Of a stretch of DNA of 33,655 bases, positions 24,396-32,607 are shown one piece after another. A program made the translations under genes and the position numbers. Each line of letters begins with the position of its first letter. The first letter of the stretch is position 1. The notes below the pieces were generated by a model, which was given only the letters and a program-made list of their open reading frames with translations, was not told the DNA's origin and did not search any database. Source of the stretch: a bacterium (lineage in GTDB: Bacteria; 4484-113; JAFGCY01); the NCBI GenBank assembly GCA_016932385.1, contig JAFGCY010000052.1, positions 1-33,655 of the forward strand, read 5' to 3'.

Positions 24396-25494
24396 CGCGC
24401 TAGGCCGGTTCAAGCGGGAAGAGGAAGACTTCATCAGCGAAGTTGACCGAGCCCGGTTGATCGAGGAAATCGGCGGCTACTGGTCCTGCGCCCACAGCTT
24501 CTGGGTGTTCACCCACGAGCATCCCGACGGCGATGCACTCGGCTGCAACCTGGCAACCTATGCCGTACTCAAAGCACTGGGCAAGGACGTCAAGGTCTTC
24601 AGCTACGACCCGATCCCCCGCATGTACCGGTTCCTGCCGCACGTCGGCAGCATCGTGCACACGCACACGCTGCCCAGCCGCCTGCCGGACGTAATCCAGG
24701 TCAACGACAACGCCGCCTTCGAGCGCCTGGGTGCGGAGTTCGCCGAGCAACTGACGGAGCGCGGCATCGGCCCGCAGGCCACCAAGCGCGATGCGGTTTG
24801 CAAGGTACTGAACCTGGACCACCATATCGGCAACGACAGCTATGGTGACATCAACCTGATCGATCCGAGCTGCGGCGCCTGCGGTGAATTGCTATTCCAC
24901 GCCTTTAGCCAGCTCAAGCTGCCGATCACCCATGATGTCGCCGTTAATCTCTATGCCGCGATCATGACGGACACCGGCCGCTTCAGTTACAGCAATACGG
25001 ACGCGGATACTTTCTACATCACCACGGACCTGATCCGCGCGGGGGCCGATCCGTTCGACGTAGCCAACCGTGTCTACAATACTCGCACGATCGGCCAGAT
25101 GCGGCTGTTCGCCAAAGTAATGGAAACCATTGCGATCGAGCCGAGTCTTGGCTATTTCTTCTGCACCTGCACGCAGGAAATGCTCAACGAGACACAAACG
25201 CTGATGTCCGACACCGAGGGCATCACCGACCTGATGAAGACCGTCAGCGATTACCCGATATCCTTCTTCTTCAAGGAGGAAGGGCCGAACAACTACAAGG
25301 TCAGCGCGCGTTCCAACGGCAGTTTCGACGTGCGCAAACTGGCCCGGCGGTTCGGCGGCGGCGGGCATCCGGCGGCCAGTGGTTTTCGGCTGCATATGCC
25401 GCACGCGGAGGCCTGCCGGGCTCTGGCGGCGGAGATGCGGCGCTACCGCGACGAACTAGCCGCCCAGCAAGAGATAATCGAAGAGTGGGAGTAA
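24364..25494 (+). CDS. nrnA: DHH-family oligoribonuclease/pAp phosphatase (NrnA type)
   Basis: About 376 residues from ATG 24364. NrnA degrades very short RNAs and dephosphorylates 3',5'-pAp. Visible are THEHPDGDALGCNL (first metal motif), LNLDHHIGND (the DHH triad), IMTDTGRFSYSNTD (second Asp motif), and the C-terminal DHHA1 substrate loop RFGGGGHPAASGF. Compared with typical family members it carries an insertion of about 40 residues between the first motif and DHH. The start is unsettled: GTG 24343 and ATG 24364 lack ribosome sites and overlap rbfA; TTG 24457 would be the shortest; an ideal GGAGG (24380-24384) sits 6 bases before an in-frame ATT at 24391 that overlaps the rbfA stop. It belongs to the rbfA-nrnA-truB operon. 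Confidence 0.92.
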   Translation: MMIRSRRTAINALGRFKREEEDFISEVDRARLIEEIGGYWSCAHSFWVFTHEHPDGDALGCNLATYAVLKALGKDVKVFSYDPIPRMYRFLPHVGSIVHTHTLPSRLPDVIQVNDNAAFERLGAEFAEQLTERGIGPQATKRDAVCKVLNLDHHIGNDSYGDINLIDPSCGACGELLFHAFSQLKLPITHDVAVNLYAAIMTDTGRFSYSNTDADTFYITTDLIRAGADPFDVANRVYNTRTIGQMRLFAKVMETIAIEPSLGYFFCTCTQEMLNETQTLMSDTEGITDLMKTVSDYPISFFFKEEGPNNYKVSARSNGSFDVRKLARRFGGGGHPAASGFRLHMPHAEACRALAAEMRRYRDELAAQQEIIEEWE

Positions 25495-25503
25495 CCGGAG
25501 TCA

Positions 25504-26508
25504 ATGATTACTAGCAACGGGCCCAGCGGCTTCTTGCCGGTCGATAAACCGGCGGGGATCACCAGTTTCGATGTGATCCGCGAACTGCGCCGTCAACTGA
25601 AAATCAAGAAGCTCGGGCATTCGGGTGTGCTGGACAAGCCAGCCACCGGCGTGCTGGTCGTCGGCGCGAATCGCGCCACGCGTCTGTTCGAGCTGTTCAA
25701 CGGATTCGAGAAGGGCTATACCGCGGAAATCTGGTTCGGCCTGTCGACCAACACGGACGACCTGTCGGGTGAGTTGACCGCGACCGGCGAGAGCAACGCT
25801 CCCACTCAGGCCGACGTTGAGCGCGTCCTGGCGGAATACACCGGCACGATCGACCAGATCCCGCCGGCTTTCAGCCTGACCAAAATCGGCGGCAAGGAGC
25901 TCTACCGCTATGCCCTGGAGGGGGAAGAGGTCGAGGCCCAGCCCAAGCGCGTCACCGTACTCAGCACCGAAGTGCTCGATTACGACACGGACATCGCGCC
26001 TGCCGACGCGATCGCCGCGGACAGCAAGCTGGCGGAGGACGCCGGCAACCTGCCGCGCTTGTCGCGGTTACGCATCAACATCCGCTGCGTCGGCGGCGTC
26101 TATGTGCGCTCACTGGCGCGCGATATCGGCGCGGACCTGGGCACCTGCGGCGCGCTGGGGCGGCTGGTGCGTACCCAGGTTGGCCCGTTTGCGCTGGCGG
26201 ATGCCCTGTCTTTAAGCGATGTGGCGATGCACGTGGGTACCGGCCGTGAGCCAGCTGAGTTATTCCTGCCGTTGGGCGCGATCGCGCCCGAGGAGTCGCA
26301 GATTCGCCTCGATCCGACGCAGCTGTCGATGGTCCGCAACGGGCGCAGCATTCGCCGCTTCAAGCACCATCTGCCGCCAACGGCGGAAAAGGGCGGCGAT
26401 CTGGTCTACGGCATGGATCCCGGCAACGATCTGGCGGTGATCCTGACGGTCGGCGATGTCAACCAGCATGGGCTGGTGGAGCTTAAGCCGGCCAAAGTGC
26501 TGACCTAA
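25504..26508 (+). CDS. truB: tRNA pseudouridine-55 synthase
   Basis: 334 residues. TruB isomerises U55 in the T-loop of tRNAs. Motifs are GFLPVDKPAGITSFDVI at the N-terminus, GHSGVLDKPATGVL containing the catalytic Asp44, FEKGYTAEIWFGLSTNTDDL, QIPPAFSLTKIGGKELYRYA, and CVGGVYVRSLARDIGADLG. The catalytic loop usually reads LDP-x-A-T-G; here Lys replaces Pro, which should not affect catalysis. A small insertion near residues 160-180 and a C-terminal domain of about 70 residues make it slightly long. It starts 9 bases after nrnA with GGAG close to the ATG, as the last gene of the operon, and converges with the giant lipoprotein at a 20-base gap without an obvious terminator. Confidence 0.95.
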   Translation: MITSNGPSGFLPVDKPAGITSFDVIRELRRQLKIKKLGHSGVLDKPATGVLVVGANRATRLFELFNGFEKGYTAEIWFGLSTNTDDLSGELTATGESNAPTQADVERVLAEYTGTIDQIPPAFSLTKIGGKELYRYALEGEEVEAQPKRVTVLSTEVLDYDTDIAPADAIAADSKLAEDAGNLPRLSRLRINIRCVGGVYVRSLARDIGADLGTCGALGRLVRTQVGPFALADALSLSDVAMHVGTGREPAELFLPLGAIAPEESQIRLDPTQLSMVRNGRSIRRFKHHLPPTAEKGGDLVYGMDPGNDLAVILTVGDVNQHGLVELKPAKVLT

Positions 26509-26528
26509 GCCCCACCAACCTGCGTTGT

Positions 26529-27690
26529 CTAGTAGTAGATCGCGAAGTACAACGCATCCTCGCCATCGTGGTGCAGGCTCATCGCGGGCTTGCCGTTGAC
26601 CACGCAAGTGCTGATATCCAGGCAATCGCTGGGATCGACTACCGTCTCCGCGCTTTGCCAGGTGGTGCCTTCGGCGTTGGTCGCGCGGGACATCTCGATG
26701 TCGGCGCCGAACATGGCGGTATCGATATAGCCGACAATCGGATTGCCATCGTAAAGCACCGCCGACGGATCCTCCGCGCCGAAGTCGCCGGACGTCGCGC
26801 AGACTTCAATCGGCGTATTCCAGCTGGTGGCTGCCAGGTTGCTGGCCGAGATGAACAGCATCCGGTCGTTGACCGGATCGTTGTAGGCGATGCCGGCCCG
26901 GCCGCTGGTCAGCGCCAGCAGGGATGTGCCCTGCGCGATCTGCTGCGCGCTGTCGACGGACTGCGGGACGTTCCAGCTCGAACCGGTGGCATCCGCCGCG
27001 CGGATGAAGCCCAGGCGATAGCCCGCGGAGATGTCGGAAACGCGGATGCAGTAGCTAACCGCAGGATTGCCGTCAATGACACACAGCGAATTGTACTCAC
27101 CGGTGGAATACGCATTGGTGACCCAGCTGCCGTCGTCGAGCAGTTGTTCCGCCGCCCAGGTGCCGCCAGTGCTGTCCGTCGCCCGGCAGTAATACATGGT
27201 CTGGTCGTACGGCGCGAAATACGTCGCCGCGGGATTGCCGTCCACGACATAGAGGTCGCAGTGCGTACCGCGGCCCACGCCCTGGCCGCCGGCCACATTG
27301 ACGCGACTCCCGCTCCAGGTGGCGCCAGTGGCATCCGAGGCCCGTTCGTAGACCAGGCGGTAGTACCAGTGCCAGTCGGATCCGTCATACCACCACTTGT
27401 ATTCGCCGAAAACCACGGCCGGGTTGCCGTCGACAATCTCCAGGTCGATATCAATACCGGCGCGCTCCTGAACCTGGGACGGTGACTCGACAATCACCGG
27501 CGTACCCCAGGTCGCGCCGTCCGCGTCCAAGGCCCGGACATAGGCGGCGCGCTTCCGGTCGGCGGAACTGTTGTCGAAGATCTGATACGCAATCGCCGGG
27601 TAGCCATCGACCACCTTCAGGCTGCTGTAGTCGCCGACGCCGATGATGTCGCCCGCGGTTTCGTCGACCTTGATCAGGTGCCAGCTGGCG
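26529..27690 (-). repeat. seven propeller-blade repeats in the giant lipoprotein
   Basis: Each unit of about 50-65 residues carries a strand such as LKVVDGYPAIAY or LYVVDGNPAATY, then a segment such as RALDADGATW or RATDSTGGTW. Six full units are seen, plus a seventh (CVVNGKPAMSLHH to the C-terminus) whose missing last strand is supplied by ASWHLIKVDE before unit one. Confidence 0.65.
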
Positions 27691-30437
27691 CCGTCGTTGA
27701 CCACGGTGATCTTCACCGTGTCCGTGTCCGTGGCACCGTCGTCATCCGTGACCTCCACGACCGCGTTATAAATACCGGCGCTGTTGTACTGGTGCACGGT
27801 CGTGGCGGACGTGCCGGTTTCGTCGTAGCTCCCGTCGCCGTCGAAATCCCAGCGGTATTGCTCGATGGTGCCGTCGGTGTCGATACTGTCACCAGCGTTG
27901 AAATTCACGTTCAGGGGCGGCGGATTGCCGAAGGTCGGATCGGCGGCCAGCACTGCTTCCGGCGGCAGGTTGCCACCCGAGGTCAGCACGAGCTCCAACT
28001 CGTCATAGTCCCAGGCATCCTCGTCATCGAAGACCTTGACCGACACCCAGATGTCGACGGGCGTCGTGTACTGGTGCGAGATCGTCGGCGTAGTTCCGCC
28101 GTCGGTCTCATAGCTGCCGTCGCCATCCAGGTCCCAGACGTAATGCAGATCCTCCGTCTCGGGATCGCTGGAACCCGAGGCGTCGAAGTGCACCGTCAGC
28201 GGCACCTCGCCGGTCGTCTGATCGGCGGTCAGTAGCGCCGTCGGCCAGAAGTTTCCGCCATCCGTGATCGTAACCGTCACCGACGCGGTATCCGTGGCGT
28301 TGTCGTTATCCCAAACGCGCACGGTGGCTTCGAAGATGCCCGTACCGGCATACATATGATCAATCGAGGATTCAGTGTCATCCTCGATATCCCACTCGCC
28401 GTCGCCGTCGAAATCCCAGTCGTAACTCACAACCGTGCCGTCCGTGTCGGTCGAACCGCTGGCATCCAAGGTGATTTCCACCGGCGTCACGTCACTGGTG
28501 GCCGGGTCGGCGGTGATATCGGCCTCGGGCGGGACGGTGTCGCCGACGTTGATCAGCTCCAGCCAGACGCGCGGCGGCAACGTCTGCTCACCCTTATACA
28601 GCGCACTGACGAAACAGATATCCTCATAGTCGTCGTTGATCACCAGCGTGCTGGTACCCGCGGTGAAGCTGCCTGCCGCGGCATCGCTGACTCCCCAGAT
28701 CGTCTCGGTGCTGGTCGAAACGTCGCCGTCCTCGGTGCTGTAAACGCGGAAGGTCAACTCGGGCGGGCTGCCGTCGGGATACTGAACCTCCCACGGATAC
28801 AATTCCGTGCCGTCACCATTGCTGGGCGGGGAGGTCAGGGTCAGCGTCGGCGCGCTGCCGGGCACGCGCAGCCAGATAAACTCCGGCAGGCTGGTCACGC
28901 CGTTATAAGCCGCGCTGACCGAGAACGTGCCGGTGAAAGCGTTTTCGATATTCAAACGGGCTGTGGTGGCGCCCTTTACCACTGTGCCCACGCCGGCGTT
29001 GCTGACCGCCCAGGTAGTCAACTCGTCCGTCGTCACGTCGCCGGCCAGCAGGCTCATCAGGCTGAACTCGTAAGTCTCGGCGATGTTGACGATATACGGA
29101 TCGTCCTCGATTCCCAGGCCGCTGTCCGGCGGATTGAGGAAGGTCAACAACGGGACGGTTGCGTCCACCACGCGGAAATGCAGCTTGTCCGGAATGGTAC
29201 CGACTGCATCGTAGGTCGCGCCGACGTAGAACACGCCCTGGCCCTGGTCCGCAATGGTCAGGATGCCCGTGGCGGCATCGACCGTGCCCAAGAGAGTATT
29301 GCTTGGCGTCAGGGCGGTCTCCGCCGCGGTGGTCACATCGCCCAGGTCCGGATGCGTGACCACCAGCTGGATCTCGTCATTGGTCGCGACCATATACGGG
29401 TATAGGCTCGATCCGTCACCCTCGCCCGGCTCCTCGTCGACGCTGAAGGTCACGCCGCCGAACGCGTATATGTTGCTGGCGATACCGTCGTCCGTACCAT
29501 CCGTCGGCCGCACCCAATACACCGCGCCGGTCACGGGGGCAGCGACGTTATAGACGAACTCCGGTCGCTCGTCCTCGATCACCGTGCGGTCTTCGAAGAC
29601 GATCGAACCCACCAGTCCGGCGCCAGCGCCGTTGGCCCCGGCCGCTTCCTGCGGGTAGTCCTCCTGGTCCGTGCTCTGGTAGATGTTGTAGCCGTTGACC
29701 ATCACGTTGAAGTTCTGGCCGATCGGCGTAATGTCGTTGACGGTGATCATGCCGTCGGCGTTGCCGTCCACGCCATGCAGGGCGCTGTTCTCGTCCCATG
29801 GCCCGCTGGCCTGGTAGTTCTGGCCCAGCGGCGTCAGGTCGCTGACATAGACCAGCTTGTCCAGGTTGTAATCGCCGCGGCTGAAATAGCGCCAGCGCAG
29901 GTTGTTGGCGTCATCGCCGGTCAGCGTGGTGCGCGACAGCTCGTGCTCCGGCACCAGTGAAGCCTGGCGTACCGGTTTGGCCGCGCCGGACTTGAAGGTA
30001 ACCGTCGCCAGCACACCGTCGCCCGTAAAACCGGCGGCGGCCGCCAATCCCGCCAGCACCTGTCCGCTGACCACCTGGCCGGGTTGGTCGAGGACGTCCA
30101 GGCGCAGCAGTTCGCCCGTTCCAGCCAACTCGCCGGCCTCGACGGCTACTGGATGCAGCCGTGTCGCATCGTAATCCAGCGCGAAGTACAAGGCCTTGAG
30201 ATTGCCGGCGTGCGTCGCCGCCAGGGCGACGGTCGTAGTGTCCGCGGATTCGCAGATATCGAGCTTCACACTCGGTACGGAGCTGCAGCCGACATAGCTG
30301 CCCTCCAGCACATCGAGCGCAAAGCCGGTCGTGGTCCGTTCCGCCAGCGGAACGGCGCTTCCCCCACCGCAGCCGGATAAAACGGCCATAACCGCGACAA
30401 AGGATAAACTGGTGAATAACCTTACCAAGCGTTGCAT
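26529..30437 (-). CDS. giant lipoprotein: cohesin-like, dockerin-like, Ig-like repeats, PKD domains, beta-propeller
   Basis: 1302 residues. The signal peptide ends in VLSGC (Cys23, lipidated). Residues 58-150 look like a cohesin-type fold (FALDYDATRLHPVAVEAGEL, then SGQVLAGL and GDGVLATVTF). Residues 188-245 hold two dockerin-like calcium loops with Asp/Asn at 189, 191, 193, 200 and at 224, 226, 228, 235, each followed by TPLGQNY or TPIGQNF. A linker domain leads to three Ig-like repeats of about 100 residues (336-632), three PKD domains (about 637-722, 724-820, 822-919; WDFDGDG-type signatures) and a C-terminal region of seven repeats with VVDGNPAV and RA-x-DATG-x-TW that should close as a seven-bladed propeller. 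It should sit on the cell surface and bind protein or polysaccharide; no enzyme domain is seen. GGGAG lies about 7 bases before the ATG. Confidence 0.82.
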   Translation of the reverse strand: MQRLVRLFTSLSFVAVMAVLSGCGGGSAVPLAERTTTGFALDVLEGSYVGCSSVPSVKLDICESADTTTVALAATHAGNLKALYFALDYDATRLHPVAVEAGELAGTGELLRLDVLDQPGQVVSGQVLAGLAAAAGFTGDGVLATVTFKSGAAKPVRQASLVPEHELSRTTLTGDDANNLRWRYFSRGDYNLDKLVYVSDLTPLGQNYQASGPWDENSALHGVDGNADGMITVNDITPIGQNFNVMVNGYNIYQSTDQEDYPQEAAGANGAGAGLVGSIVFEDRTVIEDERPEFVYNVAAPVTGAVYWVRPTDGTDDGIASNIYAFGGVTFSVDEEPGEGDGSSLYPYMVATNDEIQLVVTHPDLGDVTTAAETALTPSNTLLGTVDAATGILTIADQGQGVFYVGATYDAVGTIPDKLHFRVVDATVPLLTFLNPPDSGLGIEDDPYIVNIAETYEFSLMSLLAGDVTTDELTTWAVSNAGVGTVVKGATTARLNIENAFTGTFSVSAAYNGVTSLPEFIWLRVPGSAPTLTLTSPPSNGDGTELYPWEVQYPDGSPPELTFRVYSTEDGDVSTSTETIWGVSDAAAGSFTAGTSTLVINDDYEDICFVSALYKGEQTLPPRVWLELINVGDTVPPEADITADPATSDVTPVEITLDASGSTDTDGTVVSYDWDFDGDGEWDIEDDTESSIDHMYAGTGIFEATVRVWDNDNATDTASVTVTITDGGNFWPTALLTADQTTGEVPLTVHFDASGSSDPETEDLHYVWDLDGDGSYETDGGTTPTISHQYTTPVDIWVSVKVFDDEDAWDYDELELVLTSGGNLPPEAVLAADPTFGNPPPLNVNFNAGDSIDTDGTIEQYRWDFDGDGSYDETGTSATTVHQYNSAGIYNAVVEVTDDDGATDTDTVKITVVNDGASWHLIKVDETAGDIIGVGDYSSLKVVDGYPAIAYQIFDNSSADRKRAAYVRALDADGATWGTPVIVESPSQVQERAGIDIDLEIVDGNPAVVFGEYKWWYDGSDWHWYYRLVYERASDATGATWSGSRVNVAGGQGVGRGTHCDLYVVDGNPAATYFAPYDQTMYYCRATDSTGGTWAAEQLLDDGSWVTNAYSTGEYNSLCVIDGNPAVSYCIRVSDISAGYRLGFIRAADATGSSWNVPQSVDSAQQIAQGTSLLALTSGRAGIAYNDPVNDRMLFISASNLAATSWNTPIEVCATSGDFGAEDPSAVLYDGNPIVGYIDTAMFGADIEMSRATNAEGTTWQSAETVVDPSDCLDISTCVVNGKPAMSLHHDGEDALYFAIYY
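28530..29430 (-). repeat. three tandem Ig-like repeats in the giant lipoprotein
   Basis: Units of about 100 residues begin with GDGSSLYPYMV, GIEDDPYIV and GDGTELYPWEV, pass through a GDVTT/GDVST motif, and end with YDAVGTIPDKLHFRV, YNGVTSLPEFIWLRV and YKGEQTLPPRVWLEL. Confidence 0.65.
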
Positions 30438-30643
30438 ATAACGTCTCCCATCGGACCATGCTCGGCCAGCAAGCGTAAATTAGCTAACCGAGCAGTTTAA
30501 CGTGCGTTTTACTTTGTTGCAAGGATCTTACGCACATTTCCCGGCAAATCGGTACTGTGCAACAATAGCTAGCTAATTGAATCTAACCTAACCAGGGCAC
30601 GTCTAAGGCTTATCTGAGTGACTAAAACTAAAAGGGGTTTCCG

Positions 30644-31855
30644 ATGTCCACCGGTATTCGCGCAGTTGGTTTATTCTTCCTGATGATGGTAATCCTCACC
30701 ACATCAGCCTGTATGCAGATGAGTGATGAGGCGGATCATCCGACTATGACCCTCAGTTCCGGCGTGGACAAAAAATCCTCGCGGATGGATCTCGATTACG
30801 AATCGAGCGATGAAGGATACTTCGGAGGCCGGAATGCCGAAGCCGTCGGCGAGATGGCGCCGCAAAGCTGGGCCGAGGAGCCACTGGACGCTCCCGCACC
30901 CCCCCAACCCGGAGCAGTGACTACGGATTCAACGCCTGCGGCCGGGTCACACAACAACGTGATCAGCCAAGCGCTGGCCAGCGCGGGTATCGATGAGTCG
31001 CAGATCGACGGCTGGGCGGTTCCCAAGGCCTATGCCCAGGATCACGGCGCCGACGAGCAGTACCTGGTCCGTACCGGCGACGTCAACCTGGAAGTCGATA
31101 ATTACGAGGAAGCTCAGCAGAAGGTGGCCGGCATTGCCAACTCCTACGGCGGCTTCGTCAGCAATTCCAACTCGCAGAAGTACGCGGACGAGCGGACCGA
31201 AGGCTGGATCATGATTCGCGTGCCGGCGGACAAATTCTTCCAAGCCTGGGAGGATGTCCGCAAAATCGGCAACGTGCAGCAGGAATCGATCAACACCGAG
31301 GACGTCAGCCGCCAGTTCCTGGCCAACCACAGCCAGATGAAGAACCTGCTGGCCCAGCAGGCGACGCTGCAGGAAATGCTCAACGAGGCGGTCGAGATCC
31401 AGCGCAAGCACGGCCTAGGCGAGGGACGCAGCCTGCTGCTCGATGTCCAGGAGCGCCTGTTCAATGTCACCAGCCAGCTTCAGGCCGTCGAGGACCGCCA
31501 GAACGCGCTGTCCGATCAAATCACCAAAAGCACGATCACGGCACGCCTGACCGAGGTACGCAAGGCCAGCGAAACGACACAGGTGAAAGAAGAATGGAAT
31601 TGGGGCACCGCCCGTGTCCGCGAGGATGCTTACCGCGCCATGCTTGGCAAATTCCGGAACTTGTGGCACGGAGTGATCTGGTTTTTCTACACCGCTTGGA
31701 GCTGGATCATTCCGTTGGTTTTCTGGATCCTGGTCATCTGGTTCGTCTACCGCAAATGGGTGCGGCCATGGTTCGTCAAGCAAAGCAAAAAAGTAGCCAA
31801 GCCTGCTCCGAAGGACGCCGCGCTGAAGAAGCCCGACGACCCGGCCAAGAAATAG
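30644..31855 (+). CDS. DUF4349 lipoprotein
   Basis: 403 residues. The signal peptide ends in LTTSAC (Cys23), a lipobox with Thr at -3. After an acidic, Pro-rich linker comes the DUF4349 domain (about 140-345): QYLVRTGDVNLEVDNYEEAQ, GGFVSNSNSQKYADERTEGW and MIRVPADKFFQAWEDVRKIG, then a long coiled coil (about 225-290). A hydrophobic segment (VIWFFYTAWSWIIPLVFWIL) near 345-365 is followed by a Lys-rich tail (KKVAKPAPKDAALKKPDDPA). The function of DUF4349 is not known; many members show this same layout of lipid anchor plus C-terminal membrane helix. AGGGG lies about 7 bases before the ATG. It is divergent from the giant lipoprotein with a 206-base gap that holds no clear promoter motif. Confidence 0.87.
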   Translation: MSTGIRAVGLFFLMMVILTTSACMQMSDEADHPTMTLSSGVDKKSSRMDLDYESSDEGYFGGRNAEAVGEMAPQSWAEEPLDAPAPPQPGAVTTDSTPAAGSHNNVISQALASAGIDESQIDGWAVPKAYAQDHGADEQYLVRTGDVNLEVDNYEEAQQKVAGIANSYGGFVSNSNSQKYADERTEGWIMIRVPADKFFQAWEDVRKIGNVQQESINTEDVSRQFLANHSQMKNLLAQQATLQEMLNEAVEIQRKHGLGEGRSLLLDVQERLFNVTSQLQAVEDRQNALSDQITKSTITARLTEVRKASETTQVKEEWNWGTARVREDAYRAMLGKFRNLWHGVIWFFYTAWSWIIPLVFWILVIWFVYRKWVRPWFVKQSKKVAKPAPKDAALKKPDDPAKK

Positions 31856-31899
31856 CCGGCAAGACGGCTCAGCTTAATTCGCGAACCAGGTAACCGGCG

Positions 31900-32433
31900 C
31901 TAGAAAGCCTTCATCACGCTGGCGCTGATCAGCGTGCTGCTGCTGTCCGGGAAGAAGTGCACATAGATATTGGCGATGAAATCTTCCCAGAAGTAGCCTG
32001 CGCCAACGTTGATACCCAGCTCTTCGCCGCTGACCGAACTGCCACTGGCGGTCTCGAACAGGTCCTGGTAGGCGATCAGCGTACCGCCCGCGCCGGCCCA
32101 CCACATCGCGGGGGCCTCGCCTTGGCAGGGCGCGCCGCACTCGGCAAAGTTGTCGGCCAGGATCGCGTCGACGCTGCCGCCGAACATCGTGGCACCATCG
32201 TCCCAGCTGAAGCCCATGAAGGCCTGCCAGGCCAAGCCGTCGGTCAGACCGCCGGCGCTGGGCCCGATGAACGACTCACGGGCGGAATCGCCGGCCGGGT
32301 TCTCACCGAAGAAAACCAGCACCACTCCACCGGCGTAGAAATCGCGTCCTTCCAGGGCGGCATACTCGGCGGCATGGGATGCGAACGGCCACAGCGCAAG
32401 CAGCAACGCTACAACAAACACAACATGTTTCAT
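31900..32433 (-). CDS. small secreted beta-barrel-like protein
   Basis: The 177-residue product has a signal peptide (MKHVVFVVALLLALWPFASH, likely cleaved near AHA) and a mature part of alternating strands (FYAGGVVLVFFG, LAWQAFMGFSWDDGATMFGG, GTLIAYQDLF, ELGINVGAGYFWEDFIANIYV) ending in a terminal Phe, as outer-membrane barrels often do. Two cysteines (ECGAPCQ) could form a disulfide. I cannot name a family; a small eight-strand outer-membrane barrel is the best guess. GGGGGTTGAG leads into the ATG. It lies downstream of the pseudopilin-like gene with a 174-base gap that contains a 7-bp hairpin. Confidence 0.7.
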   Translation of the reverse strand: MKHVVFVVALLLALWPFASHAAEYAALEGRDFYAGGVVLVFFGENPAGDSARESFIGPSAGGLTDGLAWQAFMGFSWDDGATMFGGSVDAILADNFAECGAPCQGEAPAMWWAGAGGTLIAYQDLFETASGSSVSGEELGINVGAGYFWEDFIANIYVHFFPDSSSTLISASVMKAF

Positions 32434-32450
32434 CTCAACCCCCGGACTTA

Positions 32451-32470
32451 CCCGCCGGTAACTCGGCGGG
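32451..32470 (-). other. GC-rich hairpin in the leader of the small secreted protein
   Basis: CCCGCCG (32451-32457) and CGGCGGG (32464-32470) pair perfectly with a 6-base loop. No T-run follows, so it is not a proper terminator for the upstream gene. It lies about 20 bases before the ATG at 32433 and may affect its translation or mRNA stability. Confidence 0.4.
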
Positions 32471-32607
32471 ACATCCGATCAACCCTCTATACAACCCGCG
32501 TCCGACCTGCACCGGGCGGTGCTCCCCTGGCCACCGCAGGCTGGCTTATAAATACCACGAATGGCGTTTATATGCAAGTGGCGACATTTGGCTGACGAAG
32601 CGCGGCG

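Noticed and set aside
28356-29405. A 349-codon open frame antisense to the giant lipoprotein
   Set aside because: It is a by-product of GC-rich codon use opposite a well-supported multidomain protein; its translation has no domain pattern. Similar long antisense frames at 22716-23816 and 15146-16243 were rejected for the same reason.
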